From: Trebonia sp035571275
GTDB lineage: Bacteria; Actinomycetota; Actinomycetes; Streptosporangiales; Streptosporangiaceae
Assembly (NCBI GenBank): GCA_035571275.1
Contig: DATMKQ010000121.1
Location: forward strand, 1-62,085
Direction of reading: 5' to 3'
DNA length: 62,085 nucleotides
Of the stretch, positions 40,434 to 50,216 are shown piece by piece. The notes beneath the pieces are model-generated. The model saw only the letters and a program-made list of their open reading frames with translations. It had not been told where the DNA came from and made no database searches. Numbering within the stretch: the first letter of the stretch is position 1; every line of letters starts with the position of its first letter. A program made the position numbers and the translations under genes.

Positions 40434-40673
40434 GTGACAGATCGCGAATCTCTCTCCTACGAGCAGGCGCGCGACGAGCTCACCGCCGTGGTGAAACGGC
40501 TGGAGGCAGGCGGGCTGTCTCTTGAGCAGTCACTGGACCTGTGGGAGCGCGGCGAGGAGCTCGCCGCGATCTGCTCGCAATGGCTTGAGGGCGCCCGCGC
40601 CAGGCTGTCCGCCGCCATCGCGGCCCGCCAGCCGGAGGACGATGCCAAGGCCGACCCGAATGCCCCGTTCTGA
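40434..40673 (+). CDS. xseB: Exodeoxyribonuclease VII small subunit
   Basis: 79 aa helical protein that wraps the ExoVII large subunit. LSYEQARDELTAVVKRLEAGGLSLEQSLDLWERGEELAAICSQWL-type pattern, cited by its conserved LEAGGLSLEQSL and WERGEEL segments. GTG 40434 is chosen because it immediately precedes the conserved domain and follows xseA by 11 nt. The tail is acidic. Confidence 0.95.
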   Translation: MTDRESLSYEQARDELTAVVKRLEAGGLSLEQSLDLWERGEELAAICSQWLEGARARLSAAIAARQPEDDAKADPNAPF

Positions 40674-40703
40674 GCCGCGTGCCTCCGGATTAGGGTGGTA
40701 GGC

Positions 40704-41339
40704 ATGCGCGTGGATGTCTGGAGCGACGTCGTTTGCCCATGGTGCTACGTCGGTAAGGCGAGGTTCGAGAAGGCGCTGCGCGCCTTCGGGAAGAACGATG
40801 AGGTTGAGGTCGTCTACCGCTCGTTCGAGCTAGACCCCGATTACCCTGCTGACCAGCGAGAAACCGTATTGGGCATGCTGCGCGAGAAGTATGGCATGGC
40901 CGAAGAGGATGCACTCGCCGCCGACGCGCGCGTGGCGGGGCTGGCGCGGGCCGAAGGGCTCGCCTTCGACTCCAACCGGCCCATCGGCAACACCTTCGAC
41001 CTCCACCGCGTGATCCACCTCGGCCGCGCGAACGGGGTGCAGTTGCCGCTGATCAGCGCGATCAACGAGGCCTACTTCGCGCAGGCGCGGCAGGTCTTCG
41101 ACCGGGATGTTATCCGCGACGTCGCGAGCGGCGCCGGACTCGACCACGACAAGGTGGGCGAGGTGCTCGACGGCGACGCTTACGCGGACGCGGTACGCGA
41201 GGACGAGCGGCTCGCGCGCGAGCTTGGCATCACCGGCGTGCCGTTCTTCGTCTTCGACATGGCACTCGCGGTATCAGGCGCGCAGTCGTCCGAGACCTTC
41301 GCGAGCGCGCTCGACCAGGCCTGGGATCGCCGCGGCTGA
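40704..41339 (+). CDS. DsbA-family oxidoreductase, FrnE-like
   Basis: 211 aa cytoplasmic thioredoxin-fold protein with helical insertion. Active site CPWC in WSDVVCPWCYVGKARFEKAL, typical of FrnE/2-hydroxychromene isomerase-like DsbA proteins, and cis-Pro in GITGVPFFVFD. FrnE-like proteins are disulfide isomerases or polyketide-related oxidoreductases. No signal peptide, so it acts in the cytoplasm. ATG 40704 is favoured over GTG 40695. The partner is unknown. Confidence 0.88.
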   Translation: MRVDVWSDVVCPWCYVGKARFEKALRAFGKNDEVEVVYRSFELDPDYPADQRETVLGMLREKYGMAEEDALAADARVAGLARAEGLAFDSNRPIGNTFDLHRVIHLGRANGVQLPLISAINEAYFAQARQVFDRDVIRDVASGAGLDHDKVGEVLDGDAYADAVREDERLARELGITGVPFFVFDMALAVSGAQSSETFASALDQAWDRRG

Positions 41340-41365
41340 CGCCGCCCACGGGGTAGGAAGGCATC

Positions 41366-42412
41366 ATGACCGACGAGTGGATCGACACTACGCGCGACAC
41401 GGCGATTCCCGGGTCGCCCGAGCCTAGCGAGCACGCGCCCACCAGGAACCTGGCGCTGGAACTGGCCCGGGTGACGGAGGCGGCCGCGATGGCCGCGGCC
41501 CGCTGGGTGGGCCGCGGCGACAAGAACGGGGCCGACGGCGCCGCCGTCAACGCGATGCGCGCGCTCATCAACTCCGTGTCCATGCAGGGCGTGGTGGTGA
41601 TCGGCGAGGGCGAGAAGGACCACGCCCCGATGCTGTTCAACGGCGAGGAAGTCGGCGACGGCACCGGCCCGGCCTGTGACGTCGCGGTCGACCCGATCGA
41701 CGGCACGCGGCTGTGCGCCAACGGGATGCCTAACGCCGTGTCCGTGCTGGCGGTCGCCGAGCGCGGTTCGATGTACGACCCGTCCGCCGTGTTCTACATG
41801 TCGAAGCTGGCGACGGGCCCCGAGGCCGCGGGAGTCGTCGACCTTGAAGCGCCGCCCGCGGTCAACGTCGCCGCCGTCGCCAAGGCGAAAGGCATCTCAC
41901 CGCACGACGTCACCGTGGTCATCCTGGACCGGCCCAGGCACGCTGATCTGATCGCGGCGGTCCGGGCGACCGGTGCGCGGATCCACCTGATAACCGACGG
42001 CGACGTGGCCGGCGCGATCATGGCCGCCCGCTCCGACACGGGGGTTGACCTGATGCTGGGTGTCGGCGGGACGCCGGAGGGCATCATCGCGGCCTGCGCG
42101 CTGAAGTGCCTCGGCGGCGTGATACTCGGCAGGCTCGCGCCACGAGACGAAGAAGAGAGCATTCGCGCCCTCCGGGCCGGGCACGACCTCAGCCAGGTGC
42201 TCACCACCGACGACCTCGTGTCCTCCGACGACGTGTTCTTCGCCGCCACCGGGATCACCGACGGCGAATTGCTGGCCGGGGTCAGGTACAAGCCGGGCGG
42301 CACGACCACGCACTCGCTGGTGATGCGCTCCCGCTCAGGAACGATCCGGTCCATCAAGAGCGAGCACGCGATGTGGAAGCTGCGGGCGTACAGCTCGATC
42401 AAGTACGACTGA
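41366..42412 (+). CDS. glpX: Class II fructose-1,6-bisphosphatase GlpX
   Basis: Gluconeogenic phosphatase converting fructose-1,6-bisphosphate to fructose-6-phosphate. 348 aa. Metal/phosphate motifs: VVVIGEGEKDHAPMLFNGEEVGDG, then CDVAVDPIDGTRLCANGMPNAVSVLAVAERG, and LMLGVGGTPEGIIAACALKCLGG. RBS GTAGGAAGG precedes the ATG. In M. tuberculosis glpX (Rv1099c) is close to xseAB and fumarase, and the same grouping is seen here. Confidence 0.96.
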   Translation: MTDEWIDTTRDTAIPGSPEPSEHAPTRNLALELARVTEAAAMAAARWVGRGDKNGADGAAVNAMRALINSVSMQGVVVIGEGEKDHAPMLFNGEEVGDGTGPACDVAVDPIDGTRLCANGMPNAVSVLAVAERGSMYDPSAVFYMSKLATGPEAAGVVDLEAPPAVNVAAVAKAKGISPHDVTVVILDRPRHADLIAAVRATGARIHLITDGDVAGAIMAARSDTGVDLMLGVGGTPEGIIAACALKCLGGVILGRLAPRDEEESIRALRAGHDLSQVLTTDDLVSSDDVFFAATGITDGELLAGVRYKPGGTTTHSLVMRSRSGTIRSIKSEHAMWKLRAYSSIKYD

Positions 42413-42439
42413 GCGCCCGCGGGTATCCGGGGCGCGGGC

Positions 42440-43042
42440 TCAGGACAGCGAAGGCCGCCGCCACCTCGGCAGCCAGCGCCGCTGCCGCGGCGGTGTTCGC
42501 ACCAGGACCTCTCCCGCCACCACGAAAGAGCGCACCTCGATGACCGGGATGTCGGCGTCCGCGGGCAAGGCGACCGTCGTCGCGCCCCGCCGACGGCCGA
42601 GCAGCACGGCCCCTCCCATGACAACCTCGACCCCGGCCGGCACGATCAGCCGCACCCGGCCGCATACCGCGTTCGCGTAGAGCAGCACGCGCCGCTCCTG
42701 CAGCAGCGCCTCACGGAAGTCCACCTGCACCTCGCCGAAGAAGGCGGAGCACGTCATCACCGGCGGCGCCACCCAGCGGCCGTCCCGCACCTCGGTACCG
42801 AAGAGCCCGGTGACCATGCGCCCGTCGTCCACACGAACCGGCTGCTCCGCGGCGGTCGCCAGGTCCGCGGTCAACCCGGCCAGTTCGCCGAGCGTGCGGG
42901 CCGAAAGAGCCGCCTCGGTCCGTTCGGAATGCTCGTCATGGGTCAGACGACCGTCGCCTAGAGCGGCGGTCAGCATGGTGACTACCCGTTCGCGATCCGA
43001 ATCAGAAGCGCGAAGATCGCGCGGAGCGGGCCGTGGTGGCAT
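42440..43042 (-). CDS. DUF1707 / LiaF-like domain protein
   Basis: 200 aa. N-terminal DUF1707 (RDLRASDSDRERVVTMLTAALGDGRLTHDEHSERTEAALSA pattern: ASDSDRE, GRLTHDEHSER, A-x3-T-LGEL), then a beta-rich DUF2154/LiaF-like C-terminal domain (CSAFFGEVQVDFREALL, VIVMGGAVLLGRRRG). No membrane helix. Such proteins are common actinobacterial envelope-stress-associated components of unknown function. ATG 43042 places the conserved domain at the N-terminus. Divergent from the glutamine-synthetase-like gene (22 nt). Confidence 0.8.
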   Translation of the reverse strand: MPPRPAPRDLRASDSDRERVVTMLTAALGDGRLTHDEHSERTEAALSARTLGELAGLTADLATAAEQPVRVDDGRMVTGLFGTEVRDGRWVAPPVMTCSAFFGEVQVDFREALLQERRVLLYANAVCGRVRLIVPAGVEVVMGGAVLLGRRRGATTVALPADADIPVIEVRSFVVAGEVLVRTPPRQRRWLPRWRRPSLS

Positions 43043-43064
43043 GGACAGAAGATACCTTTCCCCC

Positions 43065-44396
43065 ATGACTGAGGCGCTGCGGCTAGCCCGCGAGGACAAC
43101 GTTTCCCTGGTGCGATTCCTCTACGCCGACCATGGCGGGATCATCCGCGGCAAGGCGGCGGCGCTGAGCCGGCTCGACGAGCGGATCGAAAGCGGCATCG
43201 GCCATACACGGGCGATGATGGCGATGTCGATGATGGACGAGTTGCAGCCGGTGGACGGCATGGGCCCCGTCGGCGAGGTCCGGATAAAGCCGGACCCTAA
43301 CACTTTCGTCACGCTCCCTTACGCGTTCCGCGTGGCCGCTATGCTGTCCGACCAGGTGAACCCGGACGGCACGCCGTGGGACGGGTGCGCGCGCACCTTT
43401 CTCAAGCAGGCGATCGCCGAACTGGCCACCGAAGGGTACGAACTGCAGGCAGCCTTCGAGCCCGAGTTCACGCTCGGCCGCCGCGAAGGTGCGGACCTGC
43501 TGCCGGTAGACGAAAGCCTGTGCTATTCTGCTACCGGTTTTCACCTGGCGCACGACTATATTATCGACCTCGTCGAGGCGCTGAACAAACAAGGTCTAGA
43601 GGTCGAGCACTATTACCCCGAGCTTGGTCACGGCCAGCAAGAGGTATCGATTAGGCACGCGTCGGCGCTGCGGGCCGCGGATAACCAAGTCCTGCTGCGG
43701 GAAACCGCGCGGGCCGTGGCGATCCGGCACGGACTGTGGGCGAGCTTCGCTCCCAAGCCGCTGCCGGACCAGGCGGGCAACGGCGCCCACCTGCACGCCT
43801 CACTGTGGTCGGCCGGCGGGAACGCGTTCGCGGATCCGTCCGGCCGGTTCGGTTTGTCCGAGGTCGGCTACCGCTTCACGGCGGGGGTGCTTGCCCACCT
43901 GCCCGGCCTCGTCGCGCTGACCTGCGGAAGCGTAAACAGCTACCGTCGGCTCGCCCCGTCGATGTGGTCAGGCGCCTACGCCTGCTACGGCCCGGACAAC
44001 CGCGAGGCGGCGGTGCGGATCTGCTCGCCGGTCGGCGCGTCAGGCTCGGTCAACCTCGAGCTCAAGCCGTCCGACTCGACCGGCAACCCCTACCTCGCCC
44101 TGGGCGGGTTCATCTACGCGGGCCTAGACGGGATGCGCCGCGAACTCGATCCCGGTCAGCCGCTGTCCGTCGATCCGGCCACCCTTTCTTCTTCGCAGCG
44201 ATTGCGGCTTTCTGTGGCCAGGCTGCCCGCATCTTTGCCGGAGGCGCTCGACGCCGTGGCGGCCGACTCGGTGCTGATGTCCGCGCTCGGGCCGCTGCGG
44301 AGCACGGCGTATCTCGCGGTCAAGCGCTCGGAGGCCGCGCATTTCGCGGAGCAAGACGCGGCCTACGAGTGCTTCCATCATTTCCTGAACTTCTGA
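43065..44396 (+). CDS. Glutamine-synthetase-like ligase (possible gamma-glutamylpolyamine synthetase)
   Basis: 443 aa GS-fold enzyme. Visible: beta-grasp start VSLVRFLYADHGGIIRGKAA, metal/ATP residues AAFEPEFTLG, PELGHGQQEVS, NGAHLHASLWS in place of the GlnA GxGMHxH signature, NSYRRLAPS and the ATP-site EAAVRICSPVGASGS. The adenylylation segment of true GlnA is absent. Actinobacterial paralogues of this kind (GlnA2/3/4) glutamylate polyamines or ethanolamine rather than ammonia. ATG 43065 is chosen; ATG 43041 is an in-frame alternative. Confidence 0.85.
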   Translation: MTEALRLAREDNVSLVRFLYADHGGIIRGKAAALSRLDERIESGIGHTRAMMAMSMMDELQPVDGMGPVGEVRIKPDPNTFVTLPYAFRVAAMLSDQVNPDGTPWDGCARTFLKQAIAELATEGYELQAAFEPEFTLGRREGADLLPVDESLCYSATGFHLAHDYIIDLVEALNKQGLEVEHYYPELGHGQQEVSIRHASALRAADNQVLLRETARAVAIRHGLWASFAPKPLPDQAGNGAHLHASLWSAGGNAFADPSGRFGLSEVGYRFTAGVLAHLPGLVALTCGSVNSYRRLAPSMWSGAYACYGPDNREAAVRICSPVGASGSVNLELKPSDSTGNPYLALGGFIYAGLDGMRRELDPGQPLSVDPATLSSSQRLRLSVARLPASLPEALDAVAADSVLMSALGPLRSTAYLAVKRSEAAHFAEQDAAYECFHHFLNF

Positions 44397-44404
44397 CCTT
44401 CTGG

Positions 44405-45928
44405 TCAGGCCGTGGTCGGGTCGATGCCCCCGCGATCGCTGCCAGAGCGGAAGATGGTCTGGGACGGTTTCGCGACCACCGACAGTGGTGTGGCCACCTC
44501 CTCCAGCGGCTTGCGCTCGGCGTTGACACCGAAGATGATCGCCGCGATACCGCCGATGATCATCGCCCCGGCACCGACGATGTAGCCGACGAACAGGGTG
44601 TTCCTGTCGGTGCCGTCGCCGATCAGGTGGCCGTACCAGTGCGAGCCGAACGCGCCGAAGATCTGCGCGATCGCGAAGAACACCGCGATGGACTGCGCCC
44701 TGACCTCGAGCGGGAAGACCTCGCTGGCGGTCAGGTAGCCGGCGCTGGCGCCGGCCGAGGCGAAGAAGAAGACAACCGCCCAGCAGATCGTCTGCGTGGT
44801 CGCGTTCAGCACGCCCTGCTTGAACAGGAACGCGGTCACGATCAGCAGGAGCCCGGCGAGGATGTACGTGCTGGAGATCATCTTCTTCCTGCCCACCGTG
44901 TCGAACAGGTGACCGAGCAGCAGCGGCCCGGCCAGGTTACCCGCCGCGAACGCGAAGAAGTAGTACCCGGTGTCCGTGGCCTTCACGTGGAAGTAGTACT
45001 CCAGCACCAGTCCCGAGGTGAAGAAGATCGCGTTGTACAGGAACGACTGAGTGATCATCAGCGCCGCGACCAGCGTCGAACGCCCCGGGTAATGCTGGAA
45101 CAGGACCTTGAGCAGGGTAAAGTACCCGAACCGTTCGGTCGGCCGGATTTCCAGTACCTTGCTGTCGTCGACCGGCGGAAGCTGGCCCTTCGTGCGCTCC
45201 ACGTCGTGCTCGATCTCGGCGATCGAGCCATCGGCCGCCTCCTGCCTGCCGTGCATGATCTGCCAGCGGGGCGACTCGGGCAGGTTACGGCGCACGAAGA
45301 TGATGACCAGCGCGAGCACCGGGCCCACGAGGTAGGCGATCCGCCAGCCCCACGCCGGCGTGACGTGGTTCAGCAGGAACAGCGTGACGATCGTGCCGAG
45401 GATGGCGCCCGCCCAGTAGGTGCCGTTGACGGCCAGGTCCACCCGGCCCCGGTGCCTGGCGGGGATCATCTCGTCGATGGCGGAGTTGATCGCCGCGTAC
45501 TCGCCGCCGATGCCCATGCCCGCGATGACCCGGGTGAAGTACAGGAAGATGAACCAGTAGGCGCCGCGTGGCGTCGCGGCGGTCAGGCCGCTGCCGACCA
45601 GGTAGACGCCGAGGGTCACCATGAACAGGTTCCGCCGCCCCAGTTTGTCCGACAGGCGGCCGAAGAACAGCGCCCCGATGACCTCGCCGATCAGGTACCA
45701 CCAGGCGATGTCGGACACGCTGCCCGCGTTCATGTTCAGCGTGTTCGACAGCGTCAGGTCCGGACCCACGTTGGCGGCGATAGTGATCTCGAGGCCGTCG
45801 AGGATCCAGGCGACCCCTAGCGCTATCACCAGCCTCGTATGGAAACTCGACCAGGGCAGCCGATCGAGGCGAGCCGGGATGAGGCTGCGAATATTAGGGC
45901 TGCTCGTCGTCACAGGCGTCGTTGCCAT
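44405..45928 (-). CDS. MFS transporter, sugar/aromatic-acid porter type
   Basis: 507 aa, 12 predicted helices. Family motifs: ILDGLEITIAANVG (helix 1), GRLSDKLGRRNLFM (loop 2-3 motif GxLxDxxGRR), VIAGMGIGGEYAA with NSAIDEMIPARHRGR, PESPRWQIMHGR after helix 6, and LLGHLFDTVGRKKMIS in loop 8-9. This is the pattern of the metabolite:H+ symporter family. ATG 45928 follows AAGGAG by 7 nt. The gene is divergent from a MarR regulator that may control it. Substrate unknown. Confidence 0.88.
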   Translation of the reverse strand: MATTPVTTSSPNIRSLIPARLDRLPWSSFHTRLVIALGVAWILDGLEITIAANVGPDLTLSNTLNMNAGSVSDIAWWYLIGEVIGALFFGRLSDKLGRRNLFMVTLGVYLVGSGLTAATPRGAYWFIFLYFTRVIAGMGIGGEYAAINSAIDEMIPARHRGRVDLAVNGTYWAGAILGTIVTLFLLNHVTPAWGWRIAYLVGPVLALVIIFVRRNLPESPRWQIMHGRQEAADGSIAEIEHDVERTKGQLPPVDDSKVLEIRPTERFGYFTLLKVLFQHYPGRSTLVAALMITQSFLYNAIFFTSGLVLEYYFHVKATDTGYYFFAFAAGNLAGPLLLGHLFDTVGRKKMISSTYILAGLLLIVTAFLFKQGVLNATTQTICWAVVFFFASAGASAGYLTASEVFPLEVRAQSIAVFFAIAQIFGAFGSHWYGHLIGDGTDRNTLFVGYIVGAGAMIIGGIAAIIFGVNAERKPLEEVATPLSVVAKPSQTIFRSGSDRGGIDPTTA

Positions 45929-46038
45929 AGTGGGCTCCTTGCACTCTGGATCCCGTGTTTCCCTCCGGTAACACGTTGTGATGGTGGTGCTTGCTACCCG
46001 AGACATTCGTGTGCACACATAGCGACGTTGCGTATTCC

Positions 46039-46067
46039 TTGGCCCGATCCCGCGAGTCTCCTATAGT
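46039..46067 (+). promoter_or_regulatory. Promoter of the marR-ABC operon, probably leaderless
   Basis: TTGGCC (46039-46044), 17-nt spacer, TATAGT (46062-46067). A transcript would start about 7 nt later, at the GTG start codon 46075, and no RBS is visible. The palindrome GTGTGCACAC just upstream (about 46009-46018) is a candidate MarR box. Confidence 0.65.
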
Positions 46068-46074
46068 TAGCTCT

Positions 46075-46563
46075 GTGAACGATGTAAGTTCCTCGCACGG
46101 CACCCGTGCCGGTGCCGGCGAGCGTACGAAGACGGAGGCGGCCGAGTTGCTCGCCGCGCTCGGTGCGGTCCAGCGCGTCGCGCGCCGCACGGTACGCGGG
46201 GCAGCCGCCGCCGAGCCGCTTCCCCCCGCGCGCTCCGAATTGCTCAGGCTCACCGCCCGCAAGCCGGGAATCAGCGTCGCGGAGGCCGCCCAGGAGCTGG
46301 GCCTCGCGCCCAACAGCGTCAGCACGATGGTGAGCAAGCTCGCCGCGGACGGCCTGCTCAGCCGTGGCCGCGTCGCCGCCGACGGCCGGTCCGTCCGGCT
46401 CAGCGTGACCGACAAGGGCACGGCCCGGATCCGGCAATGGCGAGACATCCGGGTCGAACTGGCCGGCCGCGCGCTCGAGCGGCTCGGCGCCGCCGACCGG
46501 CAGACGATCGGAGCCGCCGTGCCCGCGCTCGCCAGGCTGGCCGAGCAGATGGAGGCAATGTGA
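46075..46563 (+). CDS. MarR-family transcriptional regulator
   Basis: 162 aa winged-helix repressor. RSELLRLTARKPGISVAEAAQELGLAPNSVSTMVSKLAADGLLSRGRVAADGRSVRLSVTDKG contains the wHTH (recognition helix around NSVSTMVSKL) and wing (DGRSVRLSVTDKG). No cysteine sensor visible. The ABC ATPase start overlaps its stop (ATGTGA), so it is expressed with the exporter, which it presumably represses in response to the exporter's substrate. It also lies divergent from the MFS gene. Confidence 0.88.
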   Translation: MNDVSSSHGTRAGAGERTKTEAAELLAALGAVQRVARRTVRGAAAAEPLPPARSELLRLTARKPGISVAEAAQELGLAPNSVSTMVSKLAADGLLSRGRVAADGRSVRLSVTDKGTARIRQWRDIRVELAGRALERLGAADRQTIGAAVPALARLAEQMEAM

Positions 46564-47408
46564 CCGCCAGCGCCGCAGAAATGGCACCCGAGGAAACCGG
46601 GACGACCGCGGTCCGCTGCGCGGACCTGACCTATCGGTTCGGGACCCACACCGCGGTGGATCACGTCGACCTGACCATCGCGCCCGGCGAGATGTTCGGC
46701 CTGCTCGGGCCGAACGGCGCCGGAAAGACGACCACCATCCGCATGCTGACGACGCTGCTCAAGCCAGCGACGGGCGCGGTCACGGTCTTCGGCATCGACG
46801 CGGCGGCACAGCCCATGCGGGTCCGCCGCGTGATCGGCTACGTGCCGCAGATGCTGTCCGCGGACGCCAACCTGACCGGGCTGGAGAACGTTGAACTGTT
46901 CGCGCGGCTCTTCGACGTGCCGCGCCGTACTCGCAAAGACAGAGTGGCCGAGGCCCTGGCGGCGATGGGGCTGACGGAAGCGGCGGGGAGGCTGGCCGGC
47001 ACCTACTCCGGCGGCATGATCCGCCGGCTCGAGCTCGCCCAGGCGCTGGTCAACGCGCCCCGGCTGCTGGTGCTCGACGAGCCCACCGTCGGCCTCGACC
47101 CGATCGCCCGCGGCGACGTGTGGGAGTACATCGCGCGGCTGCGCGCCGAGCACGACATGACCGTGCTGATGACGACCCACTACATGGACGAGGCCGACGC
47201 CTACTGCGACCGGGTCTCGCTCATGCACCGCGCCAGAATCCGCGCCACCGGCCGCCCCGCCGACCTGCGCGCGGGACTCGGCGACGGCGCCACCCTCGAC
47301 GACGTGTTCCGGCACTACACCGGCGACACCCTGGACGACAACGCACAAGAAGAAGGAGGGATCCGTGATGTACGCCGCGCCCGGCGCACCGCCCGCCGCC
47401 TCGGTTGA
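46560..47408 (+). CDS. ABC exporter ATPase, DrrA type
   Basis: 282 aa ABC-2 exporter ATPase. Walker A LLGPNGAGKTTT, Q-loop YVPQ, signature YSGGMIRRLELAQ, Walker B LLVLDEPTVGLD, H-loop MTTHYMDEAD, and the DrrA-like C-terminal extension (LRAGLGDGATLDDVFRHYTGDTLDD). GTG 46560 overlaps the marR stop, and the 3' end overlaps the permease gene by 41 nt, so the three are one operon. Drug or lipid export is likely. Confidence 0.92.
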   Translation: MTASAAEMAPEETGTTAVRCADLTYRFGTHTAVDHVDLTIAPGEMFGLLGPNGAGKTTTIRMLTTLLKPATGAVTVFGIDAAAQPMRVRRVIGYVPQMLSADANLTGLENVELFARLFDVPRRTRKDRVAEALAAMGLTEAAGRLAGTYSGGMIRRLELAQALVNAPRLLVLDEPTVGLDPIARGDVWEYIARLRAEHDMTVLMTTHYMDEADAYCDRVSLMHRARIRATGRPADLRAGLGDGATLDDVFRHYTGDTLDDNAQEEGGIRDVRRARRTARRLG

Positions 47409-48210
47409 GCTGCCCGTCGTCCACGACAACCCGATCGCTGGGCTACGCCGCCTGGCCAACCGGGTCGTCACGCTGTGCTGGGTAGAGGTCCGCAAGATCC
47501 GGCACGACCGCACCGAGCTGTATACCCGGGCGATCCAGCCCGCGCTGTGGCTGCTGATCTACGGCGAGGTGTTCACGCGCATCCACGCGATCCCCACCCC
47601 CAAGGGCATCCCGTATCTCGCCTACCTCGCGCCCGGCATCCTGGCCCAGTCCGCGCTGTTCATCGCGATCTTCTACGGCATCCAGATCATCTGGGAACGC
47701 GACGCGGGCGTGCTGACCAAGCTGATGGTGACACCGACCCCCCGGTCCGCGCTGATCAGCGGGAAGGCGTTCGCGGCCGGCGTCAGGTCGCTGATCCAGG
47801 GTGTGGTCGTCGTCATCATCGCCGCGCTCCTCGGCGTGGCCCTCACGGCCAACCCGCTGAAGCTGATCGCCGCGGCCGTCGTCCTCGTGCTCGGCTCGGC
47901 GTTCTTCTCTTGCCTGTCCATGTCGATCGCCGGCGTCGCCCTAGCCAGGGACCGCTTGATGGGCATCGGCCAGGCGATCACGATGCCTCTTTTCTTCAGC
48001 TCAAGCGCCCTCTACCCCACCAGCATCATGCCCGGCTGGCTCCAGGCCATCAGCAAGGTGAACCCGCTGACCTACGAGGTAGAGGCCCTAAGAGGGCTGC
48101 TCATAGGCACCCCCACCACCCTCTGGCTAGACGTGGTAGTCCTACTGGCGTTCACGCTAGCCAGCATCACCTGCGCCTCTCTCCTGCTCCCGCGCCTAGC
48201 CAACCGCTAA
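47368..48210 (+). CDS. ABC-2 exporter permease, DrrB type
   Basis: 280 aa with six helices. ABC-2 features: LYTRAIQPALWLLIYGEVFTR, the signature-like GIPYLAYLAPGILAQSALFIAIFYGIQIIWERDAGVLTKLMVTPTPRSALISGK region (quoted by APGILAQSALF and ERDAGVLTKLMVTP), and ALYPTSIMPGWLQAISKVNPLTY. ATG 47368 has GAAGGAGGG at 7 nt (GTG 47365 is adjacent). Partner of the preceding ATPase. Confidence 0.9.
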   Translation: MYAAPGAPPAASVELPVVHDNPIAGLRRLANRVVTLCWVEVRKIRHDRTELYTRAIQPALWLLIYGEVFTRIHAIPTPKGIPYLAYLAPGILAQSALFIAIFYGIQIIWERDAGVLTKLMVTPTPRSALISGKAFAAGVRSLIQGVVVVIIAALLGVALTANPLKLIAAAVVLVLGSAFFSCLSMSIAGVALARDRLMGIGQAITMPLFFSSSALYPTSIMPGWLQAISKVNPLTYEVEALRGLLIGTPTTLWLDVVVLLAFTLASITCASLLLPRLANR

Positions 48211-48523
48211 CGCGACGCTGAGGAAGTAGGGCGACGGCGCCGCAGCTCAGCCGCCGCAGACGGGGGCACTGCGTGGCGAGCAATCCACTCGCGGACGGGG
48301 GTACCGCGTGGCGCGGCGCCGTCGCACACGTCACAATACAAGCTTGTGTAAACCCAAACAAGTGGTGACAACCAGGACACACCCAAGTTGAGCGGCTAGC
48401 TCTGCGAAAACCCACGAAACGGCGCGCCGTGTACCCAGTCACGTAATCGAACTCACACCCAGGGCTCCGAGCCATGGCACCTAAGCTTGGTCGGCGGCAA
48501 TACGCGACACAAGGATGGCGACG
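48211..48523. other. Intergenic region between the ABC exporter operon and fumarase
   Basis: 313 nt with no convincing gene. It contains a 23-bp imperfect direct repeat (48256-48278 and 48291-48313) and the perfect palindrome ACAAGCTTGT at 48338-48347, framed by CACAA and TTGTG. The latter may be a regulator site for fum. Confidence 0.5.
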
Positions 48524-50191
<1,668 letters not shown>

Positions 50192-50216
50192 CCGTAATCG
50201 CTGATATGGTCCGGCT

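Noticed and set aside
43736..45820. 694-codon plus-strand open frame opposite the MFS gene
   Set aside because: Arg/Gly/His-rich shadow translation with no domain; the opposite strand encodes a clear MFS transporter and the glutamine-synthetase-like gene covers its start.
45894..47513. 539-codon minus-strand frame opposite marR and the ABC ATPase
   Set aside because: Antisense shadow of two confidently identified genes; composition is low-complexity.
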